NCBI GenBank assembly: GCA_022226935.1
Contig: CP092081.1
Span: 1,247,760-1,311,759, forward strand
Origin: Nitrospira sp.
GTDB taxonomy: Bacteria > Nitrospirota > Nitrospiria > Nitrospirales > Nitrospiraceae
DNA: 64,000 bases
Reading direction: 5' to 3'
Of this stretch, positions 35,914 to 45,225 are shown one piece after another (within the stretch, counting starts at the first letter, position 1; each line of letters opens with the position of its first letter). The translations under genes were made by a program, and so were the position numbers. The notes under the pieces are model-generated. The model saw only the letters and a program-made list of their open reading frames with translations. It ran no database searches and had not been told where the DNA came from.

Positions 35914-37149
35914 GTGGCACTGATCGTTCAGAAATACGGCGGCACGTCGGTTGGGAACATCGAGCGGATTCATCGCGTCGCCGAACGGGTCGAGCGTGCG
36001 CAAAAAGACGGGCATCAGGTCGTTGTCGTGTTATCGGCCATGAGCGGCGAAACGGATCGATTGCTCAAGCTGGCGCATGACGCAACCCACTCCCCGGATG
36101 AGCGTGAACTGGACATGCTGCTTTCGACTGGAGAACGCGTGACCATCGCCTTGTTGGCCATGGAGCTGCGGGGGCGAGGAGTGAACGCCCGATCGTTCAC
36201 GGGCCGGCAGGTCGGCATTCACACCGACAGCGCTCATACCAAGGCGAGAATTTCCCGTGTCACGGCCGAACGGATCAAAGAAGCGCTCACCGCAGGGGTC
36301 ATTCCGGTGGTCGCGGGATTTCAGGGCATTAACGCCAGCTCGGATGTCACGACCTTGGGGCGGGGAGGGTCCGATTTGACCGCTGTAGCATTGGCTGCGG
36401 CACTCAAGGCCGATCGCTGTATCATTTATACGGATGTTGACGGGGTGTACACCGCCGATCCCAACATTGTGCCGGCCGCGCGTCGCCTCGACAAGATTTC
36501 GTACGAAGAGATGCTGGAAATGGCGAGCCTCGGCGCCAAGGTGTTGCAGAGCCGCTCCGTCGAATTTGCGGCGAAATATTCCGTTCCGGTGGAAGTCAAT
36601 TCAAGCTTCAAGGAAGGAAAGGGAACGCTCGTGACACGTGAAGATGCCGATATGGAAGGGGTCATGGTGTCCGGTGTGACGGGAGACCGCAATCAAGCCA
36701 AGATTACGATCGTCGGTGTGCCGGATCGCCCGGGTATTGCCGCGCGTGTATTTGGAGCCGTGGCGAACGCGAACATCGTTGTGGATATGATCATTCAAAA
36801 CGTCAGCCAGGCGTCCATGACCGACATCTCCTTCACGGTGCCCAAGCCGGATCTGCGCAATGCCGTCGATCTCGTTCAGCGATTGTCCCAGGAAATCGGT
36901 GCCCGGTCGGTGGCTGTCACCGAATCTATTGCCAAGGTGTCTCTGATCGGCGTGGGCATGCGATCTCACTCCGGCGTGGCGGCGAAAATGTTCGAGGTGC
37001 TGTCACGCGAAGGCGTCAACATCATGATGATCAGCACATCGGAAATCAAAATATCCTGTGTGATCGAGGAGAAGTATCTGGAATTGGCCATGCGCACGCT
37101 CCATACGGCGTTTGGTCTGGATCGCGTGTCGGCGCCGGCCTTGAGCTAA
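35914..37149 (+). CDS. lysC: Aspartate kinase
   Basis: Phosphorylates aspartate, the first step to lysine, threonine, methionine and isoleucine. The N-terminal kinase domain has KYGGTSVGN and [17 protein letters not shown]; two C-terminal ACT domains (about 270-405) include [15 protein letters not shown] and [19 protein letters not shown], indicating feedback control. The length of 411 aa is that of the monofunctional alpha-type enzyme. The start is GTG 35914, 5 nt after the previous stop, with GAGGAG upstream. Confidence 0.96.
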   Translation: MALIVQKYGGTSVGNIERIHRVAERVERAQKDGHQVVVVLSAMSGETDRLLKLAHDATHSPDERELDMLLSTGERVTIALLAMELRGRGVNARSFTGRQVGIHTDSAHTKARISRVTAERIKEALTAGVIPVVAGFQGINASSDVTTLGRGGSDLTAVALAAALKADRCIIYTDVDGVYTADPNIVPAARRLDKISYEEMLEMASLGAKVLQSRSVEFAAKYSVPVEVNSSFKEGKGTLVTREDADMEGVMVSGVTGDRNQAKITIVGVPDRPGIAARVFGAVANANIVVDMIIQNVSQASMTDISFTVPKPDLRNAVDLVQRLSQEIGARSVAVTESIAKVSLIGVGMRSHSGVAAKMFEVLSREGVNIMMISTSEIKISCVIEEKYLELAMRTLHTAFGLDRVSAPALS

Positions 37150-37208
37150 TCGCCGGGAAGGGAGCGTCGCTGGACGAGCGGCTTCCTCTACGCGTCACGA
37201 AACGCCGT

Positions 37209-38867
37209 GTGGCTCTCACATCTATGAAACGCCGAACGACAGTATCACGCCGGTCTTCAGCTGTGGCCTCCACCAGCGTGACGACGCTCACCGCCGCGCA
37301 AGCCTCCGCACTGGAGATCTACGATACGACGTTGCGTGATGGGGCTCAGGCCGAGGACGTCAGTTTCTCTGTCGAGGATAAGCTTCGCGTCGCGCAACAG
37401 CTCGATGAACTCGGCGTGCACTTCATCGAGGGCGGGTGGCCGGGGGCGAATCCCAAAGACATTGAGTTCTTCCGGCAGATCAAAACCATTCCGTTTCGGA
37501 ATGCCACTGTCGTGGCATTCGGCTCCACGCGGAAAGCCAGCAATCCGGTCCGGAAAGACAAAAATCTCCAGGCGCTTCTGGATTCCGGCACGCCGACCAT
37601 CACGCTCTTTGGGAAGAGTTGGTCGTTCCAGGTGACGGATGCCCTCGGTATTGCGCTCGCCAAGAATTTGGAACTCATCGAAGATTCCATTCACTATCTG
37701 CGTTCCAAAGATCGGCGCGTGTTCTATGACGCGGAACATTTTTTCGACGGGTACAAAGCCAATCCCGAGTACGCGCTGCAGACCATTCGTCGTGCGATCG
37801 CCGGCGGTGCCGAGCGAGTGATTTTGTGCGACACGAATGGCGGCACGATGCCATGGGAAATTCGGGAAATCTGCCGAGTGGTGAAGCAGGAATGCCCAGT
37901 GCCCTTGGGCATCCACGCCCACAATGACAGCGAAATGGCCGTGGCCAATTCACTCGTTGCCGTGGAGTCTGGAATTCTGCAGGTGCAGGGCACGATCAAC
38001 GGAATCGGCGAGCGGTGCGGCAATGCCAATCTCTGCTCCATCATCCCGAACTTGCAATTGAAAATGCAGCGCCCGGCACTCGGAAACAAACTGACCAGAC
38101 TGAAAGATGTCTCGGGGTTTGTCACGGAGATTGCCAATTTGATGCCCAATAAGCGGCAGCCCTATGTGGGGGATGCGGCGTTTGCGCACAAGGGTGGTGT
38201 GCATATTCATGCGGTCCTCAAGAATGCGGCGACCTATGAGCACATCGATCCCGCCGTTGTCGGAAACCGGCGCCGCATATTGGTCTCCGATTACGCGGGA
38301 CGCAGCGGATTGATGGAAAAGGTTGAAGCCTACGGGATTTCGTTGACCAAAAATCATGCGAAGCTCCAGGAACTCGTCGAGACGCTCAAAGAGCGCGAAA
38401 GTCAGGGATATCAATTCGAAGGCGCCGAAGGGTCCTTTGAATTGTTGATGCGTAAAGCGATGGGAAGCCATCGTCCGTCGTTTCAGTTACTGGGATTCCG
38501 GGTGATCGTCGAAAAGAAGCAGGAACATGGGCTTCTGCTGTCGGAAGCGACGGTCATGGTGAAGGTCGGCGAGGTGGTCGAACATACGGCGGCGGTGGGG
38601 GCCGGACCTGTGAATGCGCTCGACCATGCATTACGTAAAGCCTTGGAGAAATTTTATCCGCAACTGCGTGAAGTCAAACTGCTGGACTATAAGGTCCGCG
38701 TGTTGTCTGCAGATAAGGGGACGGAATCCAAGGTTCGCGTGCTGATTGAATCGGGAGATCATAAGGACAAGTGGGGGACGGTGGGTGTCTCTGAAAATAT
38801 TATGGAAGCCAGTTGGCAGGCGTTGGCAGACAGTATCGAGTACAAATTGCTCCTAGCCGGTCGCTGA
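37209..38867 (+). CDS. cimA: (R)-citramalate synthase
   Basis: Joins pyruvate and acetyl-CoA to citramalate, giving a threonine-independent route to 2-oxobutanoate and isoleucine. The HMGL-like barrel begins IYDTTLRDGAQAEDVSFS, with HAHNDSEMAVANSLVAVE and GIGERCGNANLCSI; the C-terminal regulatory domain (about 430-545) follows. The length of 552 aa is as usual. The start is uncertain: GTG 37209 or ATG 37224. It follows lysC by 59 nt. Two routes to isoleucine precursors are thus placed side by side. Confidence 0.9.
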   Translation: MALTSMKRRTTVSRRSSAVASTSVTTLTAAQASALEIYDTTLRDGAQAEDVSFSVEDKLRVAQQLDELGVHFIEGGWPGANPKDIEFFRQIKTIPFRNATVVAFGSTRKASNPVRKDKNLQALLDSGTPTITLFGKSWSFQVTDALGIALAKNLELIEDSIHYLRSKDRRVFYDAEHFFDGYKANPEYALQTIRRAIAGGAERVILCDTNGGTMPWEIREICRVVKQECPVPLGIHAHNDSEMAVANSLVAVESGILQVQGTINGIGERCGNANLCSIIPNLQLKMQRPALGNKLTRLKDVSGFVTEIANLMPNKRQPYVGDAAFAHKGGVHIHAVLKNAATYEHIDPAVVGNRRRILVSDYAGRSGLMEKVEAYGISLTKNHAKLQELVETLKERESQGYQFEGAEGSFELLMRKAMGSHRPSFQLLGFRVIVEKKQEHGLLLSEATVMVKVGEVVEHTAAVGAGPVNALDHALRKALEKFYPQLREVKLLDYKVRVLSADKGTESKVRVLIESGDHKDKWGTVGVSENIMEASWQALADSIEYKLLLAGR

Positions 38868-38901
38868 AGCCGTTTTCCCTCCATTTCGGCGCATATAATC
38901 C

Positions 38902-38930
38902 TTGACAGGCCAGATAACCTCACGTAACTT
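38902..38930 (+). promoter_or_regulatory. Promoter of the IHF-type gene
   Basis: A consensus TTGACA (38902-38907), a 17-nt spacer and TAACTT (38925-38930) as a moderate -10. It gives a leader of about 75 nt before ATG 39014. Confidence 0.6.
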
Positions 38931-39013
38931 ATGGGGAAATTCTTTGTCTTGGACGCTCGACACCAAGAAGCACTTCCTAAGGAACGACTCTAGTGGATGG
39001 CGGGGGGAAAGGC

Positions 39014-39289
39014 ATGAGAAAGGCGGATATCGCGAACGAAATCTTCAAGCAGGTTGGAGTGTCTAAAAACGATGCAGCGGATATCGTCGAACTCGTGCTC
39101 AATCTGCTGAAAGGCGTGCTGCAGAAGGGTGATGCGGTCAAAATTGCAGGATTTGGGAATTTTGTCGTTCGAAGCAAAGGGGCCCGTAAAGGACGTAATC
39201 CGCGAACCGGTGAAGAAATCGGCATTACCCCCCGTCGCGTGGTGACGTTTCGACCGAGTCAGGTCTTTAAAAAGTACGTGAATTCCTAG
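39014..39289 (+). CDS. ihfA: Integration host factor/HU-family DNA-bending protein (91 aa)
   Basis: A small DNA-bending nucleoid protein. It has MRKADIANEIFKQVGVSKND, GFGNFVVRSKGARKGRNPRTG (given as GFGNFVVRSK and GRNPRTG) and VTFRPSQVFK. The GRNPRTGEEI arm with ITPRRVVTFRPS is typical of the IHF alpha branch. ATG 39014 with GGGGGAAAGG upstream is preferred to GTG 38993. An IHF beta partner is not in the window. An HU call would also be acceptable. Confidence 0.87.
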   Translation: MRKADIANEIFKQVGVSKNDAADIVELVLNLLKGVLQKGDAVKIAGFGNFVVRSKGARKGRNPRTGEEIGITPRRVVTFRPSQVFKKYVNS

Positions 39290-39330
39290 TCGATACCTTG
39301 TCACGAGCACACGCAGCATGAGGACCGGTC

Positions 39331-39684
39331 ATGGGGAATGATCCCAGACTGGGAAGTAAGGTTTTTTATAAAATCGGCGAAGTCAGCAAGATTTCTAAAT
39401 TGCCGGCTTATGTCTTGCGGTTTTGGGAGTCGGAATTCAGCTTCCTGAGGCCCAAGAAAAGTCGCGGCAATCAACGGTTGTATGTACAACGTGATGTGGA
39501 TACGGTGCTGGAGATCAAGCGCATGCTCTATGATGAAGGGCACACGCTGGCGGGAGTGAAGCGGTACTGGGCCCGCCGAGGACGGGCCACCGTCAAAAAG
39601 AGCGGGTCGCGGAAGGAACTGGCACAACGTGTCAGGGGCGATCTCCAGGCGATCATCCGAATGATCGATTCACATTCAGCGTGA
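39331..39684 (+). CDS. MerR-family regulator (117 aa)
   Basis: A winged-helix MerR DNA-binding domain occupies residues 12-80: [39 protein letters not shown] and [13 protein letters not shown]. The C-terminal tail is short and basic, then helical, with no cysteine or ligand domain, so it likely responds to a partner or acts constitutively. MerR genes directly after ihfA are common in many bacteria. It begins 41 nt after ihfA and is probably cotranscribed. Confidence 0.9.
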   Translation: MGNDPRLGSKVFYKIGEVSKISKLPAYVLRFWESEFSFLRPKKSRGNQRLYVQRDVDTVLEIKRMLYDEGHTLAGVKRYWARRGRATVKKSGSRKELAQRVRGDLQAIIRMIDSHSA

Positions 39685-39746
39685 ATGGTTCCGGTGATGC
39701 GGGCGGCTGCGTCCAACCGTGTGGGTCACATCGATGTCGGTCGTGT

Positions 39747-39823
39747 CGGGGCGTAGCGCAGCCCGGTAGCGCACTCGCTTGGGGTGCGAGGGGTCGTGGG
39801 TTCAAATCCCGCCGCCCCGACCA
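39747..39823 (+). tRNA. tRNA-Pro (anticodon GGG)
   Basis: A full 77-nt cloverleaf including an encoded CCA. The acceptor stem CGGGGCG pairs with CGCCCCG, the anticodon stem CTCGC/GCGAG encloses the loop TTGGGGT with anticodon GGG at 39781-39783, and the T-arm has GTTCAAATC. No integrase or attachment repeat lies nearby. Confidence 0.96.
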
Positions 39824-39966
39824 TCGGCACGATGTCGTCCATCACGCACTGTCCTAACCAATCTTCGCCTATCCGTGAACCTTCTCGTCTTCTTCCCACC
39901 ATCATCCTTGAGCCAACGGTTTCAGTCCTCCCCGTTCACGGTAGTTGCCATGCAGAAGGAGTGCCT

Positions 39967-40782
39967 GTGGCGCGCGTACGGATTCTTGTAACCAACGATG
40001 ATGGGATTGCGTCTCCCGGAATTCATGCCGTGGCGGCTGCGCTCGGCGCGCTGGGAGACGTGTGGATTGTCGCACCCGACCGTGAACGAACCGCAGTGGG
40101 ACATGCGGTGACCTTGCACAAGCCGCTCCGCATCACCAAAATGGCGCCCCGCGTGTTTATGGTGAACGGAACCCCGGTGGATTGTGTCAATCTCGCCTTG
40201 GTGAAAATCTTGCCCGGGCCTCCGGCGATGATTCTCTCGGGCATCAATCGCGGCGTCAATCTCGGCGATGATGTCATGTATTCCGGGACGGTGTCAGGCG
40301 CCCTGGAGGGAACGATCCTCGGCATTCCGTCGGTGGCCGTGTCGCAGGAAGGCGGGGAGACGTTCCGATTCGAGGTCGGCGCGCGGTATGCGGCTCGAGT
40401 GGTTGCGCAAGTGTTGCAGCACGGCTTGCCGGCAGAAACCATCCTGAACGTGAATATCCCCGATGTTCCGTTACGTTCCATCAAAGGCGTCAAGGTGACG
40501 TGTTTGAGTCGGCGCCGCTTCAACAATCCCATTGTCGAGAAAGTGGATCCCCGAGGGCGCAAATATTACTGGATTGCGGGAACCCGTCAATCGTGGAGCC
40601 GCAAGCAAGACGCCGACCATGAAGCCTTGGAGCGCCGTATGGTATCCGTGACGCCGATCCATCTCGATACGACCTATCACGCGATGCTGGAACACTTTAA
40701 GGCCTGGGAGCAGCCGCTCTCCAAACTGTCTGCGACCCGGAGTGTGGTCAAAGGGCGTTCTCCTAAGAGGTCTCGCGCATGA
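39967..40782 (+). CDS. surE: 5'-nucleotidase/polyphosphatase SurE
   Basis: A metal-dependent nucleoside 5'-monophosphatase used in stationary survival and nucleotide control. The metal site is in ILVTNDDGIASPGI, followed by APDRERTAVGHAVTLHKPLR, SGINRGVNLGDDVMYSGTVSGA split as SGINRGVNLGDD and YSGTVSGA. GTG 39967 (MARVRILVTNDDG) is chosen because AAGGAG lies 6-12 nt upstream; the longer frame would run back into the tRNA. Its end overlaps the DedA gene by 4 nt. Confidence 0.92.
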   Translation: MARVRILVTNDDGIASPGIHAVAAALGALGDVWIVAPDRERTAVGHAVTLHKPLRITKMAPRVFMVNGTPVDCVNLALVKILPGPPAMILSGINRGVNLGDDVMYSGTVSGALEGTILGIPSVAVSQEGGETFRFEVGARYAARVVAQVLQHGLPAETILNVNIPDVPLRSIKGVKVTCLSRRRFNNPIVEKVDPRGRKYYWIAGTRQSWSRKQDADHEALERRMVSVTPIHLDTTYHAMLEHFKAWEQPLSKLSATRSVVKGRSPKRSRA

Positions 40783-41414
40783 GCGCCCTGATCGAATGGC
40801 TGATCGAAGTTCTCGGCCGATTCGTCATTGCGACCATTTCGATGTTGGGCTACACCGGCATCGTGATCACAATGGCGATCGAAAGTGCCTGCATTCCTCT
40901 GCCAAGCGAAATCATTATGCCATTCTCCGGATACTTGGTCTTCACCGGCCAGTTTTCGATGGTGGGTGTGACTCTGGCCGGCGCGATCGGGAATGTGCTG
41001 GGTTCCTTAGTGGCTTACTATGTTGGCGTGTGGGGAGGGCGGCCGTTTGTCGAACGGTACGGCCGGTATTTTCTCGTGTCCCAGCATGATGTGGAACTGG
41101 CCGACCGATGGTTTGCGAAACATGGGGAGGCGGCGGTGTTGATCGGCCGACTGTTGCCGGTCGTACGAACGTTCATTTCTCTCCCGGCGGGAATTGCGCG
41201 CATGGACGTCAAAAAGTTCGTGCTCTATTCATTTGTCGGAGCGCTTCCCTTCTGCTACGCGTTGGCCTATGTGGGCTTGAAGATGGGAGAGCACTGGAAT
41301 GAATTACACCAGTATTTCCATCACGCGGATCTGGTGATCGGTGTATTGCTGGCGGTGGGTCTCGGCTATTTCCTCTGGTCTCATTGGCCTAGGCGCCGCC
41401 CCTCTATGGAGTAA
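40779..41414 (+). CDS. DedA-family membrane protein (211 aa)
   Basis: An inner-membrane protein of the DedA/SNARE-associated family. Family features: ESACIPLPSEIIMPFSGYLV, GNVLGSLVAYYVGVWGG, and GRLLPVVRTFISLPAGIARM, with several membrane helices and a C-terminal helix (LVIGVLLAVGLGYFLW). Members act in undecaprenyl-phosphate or lipid translocation and membrane homeostasis; the substrate here cannot be decided. It starts within the end of surE (ATGA) and ends 9 nt before cysS. Confidence 0.9.
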   Translation: MSALIEWLIEVLGRFVIATISMLGYTGIVITMAIESACIPLPSEIIMPFSGYLVFTGQFSMVGVTLAGAIGNVLGSLVAYYVGVWGGRPFVERYGRYFLVSQHDVELADRWFAKHGEAAVLIGRLLPVVRTFISLPAGIARMDVKKFVLYSFVGALPFCYALAYVGLKMGEHWNELHQYFHHADLVIGVLLAVGLGYFLWSHWPRRRPSME

Positions 41415-41423
41415 TGCCGCATC

Positions 41424-42884
41424 ATGTTGCGTATCTATAATACGTTGACCGGAAGCAAGGAATCGTTCGAATCGATGGTGCCCGGAAAAGTCCGCATGTA
41501 TGTATGCGGGGTGACGGTCTACGACTATTGTCATATCGGACATGCCCGCAGCGCGTTGGTCTTCGATGTGCTGCGGCGCTATTTGGAATACTCCGGCTTT
41601 GCCGTCGAATTTGCCAAGAACTTCACCGATGTGGATGACAAAATCATCAAGCGGGCAAATGAGCAAGGAGTGAGTTGTGACCACATCACGGCGACCTACA
41701 TCAAGGCCTACTACGACGATATGGACAGGCTTGGAGTTCGACGGGCCACGCTTGAGCCCAGAGCGACCGAGCACATCGCCGACATTGTCGCCCTGGTCGA
41801 GACGTTAGTGGCTAAAGGCATGGCCTATCGCGTTAATGGAGACGTCTATTTTCAGGTCGACCGGTATCCGGGGTATGGTCGCCTTTCCAAACGAAAGATC
41901 GATGATTTGCAGGCCGGCGCGCGCGTGGATGTGGACGAGCGCAAACGTCACCCCATGGATTTTGCCTTGTGGAAAGGCAGTAAACCCGGCGAACCGTCAT
42001 GGGACAGCCCGTGGGGGCCGGGCCGTCCAGGCTGGCATATCGAATGCTCGGCGATGGCGATGCGGCATCTTGGTGAGACCTTCGACATTCACGGCGGCGG
42101 GATGGATCTTATTTTCCCGCACCATGAGAACGAGATTGCCCAATCCTGCGGTGCGACCGGTAAAGAATTCGCGCGGTATTGGGTGCATAACGGCTTTGTG
42201 CAGATCAACCAAGAGAAGATGTCCAAGTCGTTGGGAAATTTCTTTACCATTCGCGAAATTTTCGACAAGTCTGAATGGCCTGATACCGTGACCGGCGAGA
42301 TGTTGCGATACTTTCTGATGTCCACCCACTATCGCAGCCCGTTGGATTTTTCCGATCAAAGCCTGGCGGAAGCCAAAAACGCACTCAACGGATTGTACGA
42401 TCTCTTCGAGCGATTGAAGGAACCGGCTCCTGCCCATGGCGCGGCCGATCAACAGATGCGCGAGGCCAACACTCGAACCAGGCAGGCATTTACTGACGCC
42501 ATGGACGATGATTTGAATACGCCGAATGCTGTAGCCGCGTTACAAAAGTTGCGCGGGGAGGCGAACAAGGCACTTGATGCTGGACTGTCCGCTGAGATGC
42601 GGCATGCCGTGAGACACGAGTTTCGTTCGTTGGGCCTGATGCTGGGTCTCCTGCAGTCCGATGACTGGCAGTTCAAAAGCCAGCCGAAGCAGAGTGTGGT
42701 GGGAACATGTGCCGACGAGAGGGCAGACTTCTCGGATGAAGAGATCGCTGCGAAGATCGCCGAGCGGCTCGCCGCAAAACAATCCAAAAACTACAAGCTT
42801 GCCGACCAGCTCAGAACCGAGCTGGCTTCCCAGGGCATTACGATTGAGGATCGGCCGGATGGCACCAGCCGCTGGAAGCGATAA
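41424..42884 (+). CDS. cysS: Cysteinyl-tRNA synthetase
   Basis: Charges tRNA-Cys. The HIGH-type motif is YDYCHIGHARS with a zinc-binding Cys upstream (CGVTVYD), further zinc ligands in HIECSAMAM and HHENEIAQS, and KMSKSLGN is the second signature. The C-terminal helical part ends with ADQLRTELASQGITIEDR. The length of 486 aa is normal. Its 3' end overlaps rlmB by 26 nt. Confidence 0.97.
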   Translation: MLRIYNTLTGSKESFESMVPGKVRMYVCGVTVYDYCHIGHARSALVFDVLRRYLEYSGFAVEFAKNFTDVDDKIIKRANEQGVSCDHITATYIKAYYDDMDRLGVRRATLEPRATEHIADIVALVETLVAKGMAYRVNGDVYFQVDRYPGYGRLSKRKIDDLQAGARVDVDERKRHPMDFALWKGSKPGEPSWDSPWGPGRPGWHIECSAMAMRHLGETFDIHGGGMDLIFPHHENEIAQSCGATGKEFARYWVHNGFVQINQEKMSKSLGNFFTIREIFDKSEWPDTVTGEMLRYFLMSTHYRSPLDFSDQSLAEAKNALNGLYDLFERLKEPAPAHGAADQQMREANTRTRQAFTDAMDDDLNTPNAVAALQKLRGEANKALDAGLSAEMRHAVRHEFRSLGLMLGLLQSDDWQFKSQPKQSVVGTCADERADFSDEEIAAKIAERLAAKQSKNYKLADQLRTELASQGITIEDRPDGTSRWKR

Positions 42885-43635
42885 TTCCGCGGAGCTGATT
42901 TACGGTCTCCATGCCGTACGAGAGGCTCTTCGAGCCGGGGGCCGCCCGATTCAGCGGTTGCTCGTGTTGGGGACAGATCGGCAGTTCGGAGAAATCGTGC
43001 GGCTGGCCAGAGAGCAGCGCATCCCTGTGTATGTCGAGCCCCGCGCCGCTTTCGACCGACTTGTTCCTGCCGGCCACCACCAAGGCGTAGTCGGACTCAT
43101 CGCTGCCAAATCCTATGGCGATCCGGACGCCATTCTTGCTTCGGCGCAGGCCCCTGGTCGGACTCCTCTGTTGGTGCTGCTCGACGGTGTCGAAGACCCT
43201 CACAATCTAGGGGCGATCCTCCGCACGGCGGAGGCGTCCGGGGTGCAAGGCGTCTTCATTCCGGAACGCCGTGCGGTTGGTCTGACAAGTGTGGTAGCTA
43301 AGGCGTCAGCCGGGGCGGTGGATTATATGCCGGTCGGCAGAGTGCCCAACCTGTCGCGATGGATCGAGCGCCTGCAGCAAGCCGGCGTCTGGGTCTATGC
43401 GCTGGATGTCGACGCGCCGAAGGGGTACACACAACTGGATTTCCGAGGGCCTGTCGCCCTGGTATTCGGCGGAGAAGGGAAGGGTGTCCGCCCAGGGGTT
43501 CGGGGTGCCTGTGATGATGCGGCGCACATTCCCATGTCGGGGAAAGTCAGCTCGCTCAATGTTTCGGCGTCAGCGGCCATCGTTCTGTATGAGGCTGTGC
43601 GTCAGCGTCGGGAGCGCGGAGAGGGGCAGTCCTGA
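42859..43635 (+). CDS. rlmB: TrmH-family 23S rRNA 2'-O-methyltransferase (RlmB-type)
   Basis: A SPOUT methyltransferase that makes 2'-O-methylguanosine in 23S rRNA (G2251 in E. coli). It has an N-terminal substrate-binding region (YGLHAVREALRAGGRPIQRL) and the SPOUT knot: LDGVEDPHNLGAILRTAEAS, VFGGEGKGVRPGVRG, and PMSGKVSSLNVSASAAIVLY. ATG 42859 lies inside the end of cysS and starts exactly at the domain. The pairing cysS-rlmB is common. The exact rRNA target is inferred. Confidence 0.92.
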   Translation: MAPAAGSDNSAELIYGLHAVREALRAGGRPIQRLLVLGTDRQFGEIVRLAREQRIPVYVEPRAAFDRLVPAGHHQGVVGLIAAKSYGDPDAILASAQAPGRTPLLVLLDGVEDPHNLGAILRTAEASGVQGVFIPERRAVGLTSVVAKASAGAVDYMPVGRVPNLSRWIERLQQAGVWVYALDVDAPKGYTQLDFRGPVALVFGGEGKGVRPGVRGACDDAAHIPMSGKVSSLNVSASAAIVLYEAVRQRRERGEGQS

Positions 43636-43651
43636 AAATAAAGACTGTGGA

Positions 43652-43942
43652 CTACCTGAGCTTGAGCATTTTCCCTTGAATGGCAGCCTTGAGCAGTTGG
43701 GCGGTGTTAGAGACCCGAATTTTTTTCATCATGTTGGCTCGGTGCGCTTCGACGGTCTTCACGCTGATTTTGAGCCGCTGGGCGATCTCCTTGTTCTTGA
43801 AGCCAGTCCAGATCAACTCAAGGATTTCCTGTTCGCGTGTGGTGAGTGCTTCCGGACGTCGCTTGCGAGGGGGAAGAATCGGCTCGGGTGATGAGACTCT
43901 GGTTCGACCTTTGGTAGTCCTGGCAGCTGTCGGCATGTACAT
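43652..43942 (-). CDS. Stand-alone LuxR-type HTH protein (96 aa)
   Basis: Only a LuxR/GerE DNA-binding domain is present: LTTREQEILELIWTGFKNKE, IAQRLKISVKTVEAHRANMM and KKIRVSNTAQLLKAAI at residues 33-90. No receiver or sensor domain precedes it, only a basic 30-residue leader. It faces away from the pilus peptidase gene and is convergent with rlmB. It may regulate the pilus cluster, but that is inference from position only. Confidence 0.85.
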   Translation of the reverse strand: MYMPTAARTTKGRTRVSSPEPILPPRKRRPEALTTREQEILELIWTGFKNKEIAQRLKISVKTVEAHRANMMKKIRVSNTAQLLKAAIQGKMLKLR

Positions 43943-44080
43943 CTCGCTCCACTTGAAATAAGGGCGATTCGCAGATTGAGGCCTTCGATGCCCCGGGCTC
44001 GAATCGTTGTCGGATTATACGCAGTGCTCCTGGCGTTTGTAAATGAAAAGAGGCGGGTGCAGAGGGTCGAATGCATGCTC

Positions 44081-44109
44081 TTATTACCGTAGGATTTGAT
44101 ACGTATACT
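44081..44109 (+). promoter_or_regulatory. Possible promoter of the pilus cluster
   Basis: TTATTA (44081-44086), a 17-nt spacer and TATACT (44104-44109). The -10 is good and the -35 weak, as expected for an activator-dependent promoter. Confidence 0.4.
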
Positions 44110-44157
44110 TAGATGCGCGCGCGAGCGTAAGACGAGCGAATCGTAGCGGGAGGCTTG

Positions 44158-44931
44158 ATGGTCCCATATGTGATGCTGCTGTTGTTCGGCGCGGTCATCG
44201 GCAGTTTCCTTAACGTCTGTATCTACCGATTGCCACGCGAAGAGTCTGTCGCTTGGCCTGCCTCGCATTGTCCTGCCTGTCGGCAACCTGTCGCGGCGTA
44301 CGACAACATTCCGATTCTCAGCTACCTGCTCCTGCGGGGCCGGTGCCGTTCGTGCCATGTCCCGATCTCCATTCAATATCCGTTGGTGGAAGCGGCCAAT
44401 GCCATCGGCTACCTGTTCATATTTTGGATGTTCGGCTTCACAGCCGAGGCGGTGGTGTATGCGGCCGTACTGTCGGCGCTGATTGTGATTACGGGGACGG
44501 ATCTTTCTCATACGATGATTCCTGATGCCGTGACCGTACCGGGGATTGCCGTGGGGCTGGTCTGTGCCGCCGTGGTTCTGCCGATCGGCCTGATCGATTC
44601 TCTGCTTGGCGTCCTCGTGGGCGGAGGTATCCTGTGGTTTCTGGCCTGGGTCAGCCCCTATGTGTTCGGAAAAGAGGGCATGGGCGGCGGGGACATTAAA
44701 CTCATGGCCATGGTCGGCGCGTTCATCGGGTGGCAGCCGGTGTTGTTAGCCATTATGATTGGATCATTTCTGGGCTCCCTCGTCGGTGTCGGGCTCATTG
44801 CTGCCGGGATCACCAGGCGAGATCAATATATTCCGTTTGGACCGTTCCTCGCGGTGGGATCGCTGCTCGCCCTCCTGTTTCACCAGCCGTTCCTCAACTG
44901 GTATTGGTCTCTCATCGATCTTCCCCGGTAA
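44158..44931 (+). CDS. pilD: Prepilin peptidase/N-methyltransferase
   Basis: An integral membrane protease that cuts type III signal peptides of prepilins and methylates the new N-terminus. Zinc-binding cysteines C38, C41, C63 and C66 are intact, so the methylase domain is present; catalytic aspartates are D115 in TGTDLSHTMIPD and D179 in MGGGDIKLMA. Eight membrane segments are suggested. ATG 44158 with GGGAGG upstream is chosen. It opens the pilus cluster and can process all the minor pilins below. Confidence 0.94.
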   Translation: MVPYVMLLLFGAVIGSFLNVCIYRLPREESVAWPASHCPACRQPVAAYDNIPILSYLLLRGRCRSCHVPISIQYPLVEAANAIGYLFIFWMFGFTAEAVVYAAVLSALIVITGTDLSHTMIPDAVTVPGIAVGLVCAAVVLPIGLIDSLLGVLVGGGILWFLAWVSPYVFGKEGMGGGDIKLMAMVGAFIGWQPVLLAIMIGSFLGSLVGVGLIAAGITRRDQYIPFGPFLAVGSLLALLFHQPFLNWYWSLIDLPR

Positions 44932-45225
44932 ATCCCTGTAAAGCGGCTATCAGAGCCTGTTTATAGGCACTGATGATTCTCTCATCTGTATCCGAATGGA
45001 CTGGGCACTGTATCTGATTCGGAACAGTTCACAATTGTTCAGATCTATTGGCCCTGGTCATTTCACCGTCTGAGAACCGGCTCTGTCCACGCAAGATCCC
45101 GCCATCTCGGCATCTTATCCCGGGTTTCGAAAGAAGCTGGTCGGCGCGGGGTTTCCTGCGCCATGTGTTACCGCCAGCGGCACGGAACTTGGAAACGCTC
45201 TACGCGCTCGAAGAAAGGAGCGGAC
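44932..45225 (+). other. 294-nt gap between pilD and the first minor pilin
   Basis: No gene supported. The segment has a possible imperfect palindrome around 45020-45045 (GGAACAGTTCACAATTGTTC) and an AAAGGAG ribosome site at 45214-45220. I found no recognisable riboswitch or terminator. Confidence 0.45.

Noticed and set aside
39747-39966. Possible integration site at tRNA-Pro
   Set aside because: No integrase, no repeated tRNA end and only housekeeping genes on both sides.
44932-45225. Possible cyclic-di-GMP riboswitch before the pilin genes
   Set aside because: Short pieces resemble parts of the GEMM core, but the conserved GGGACGCAAAGCC-like block and paired stems are not present.
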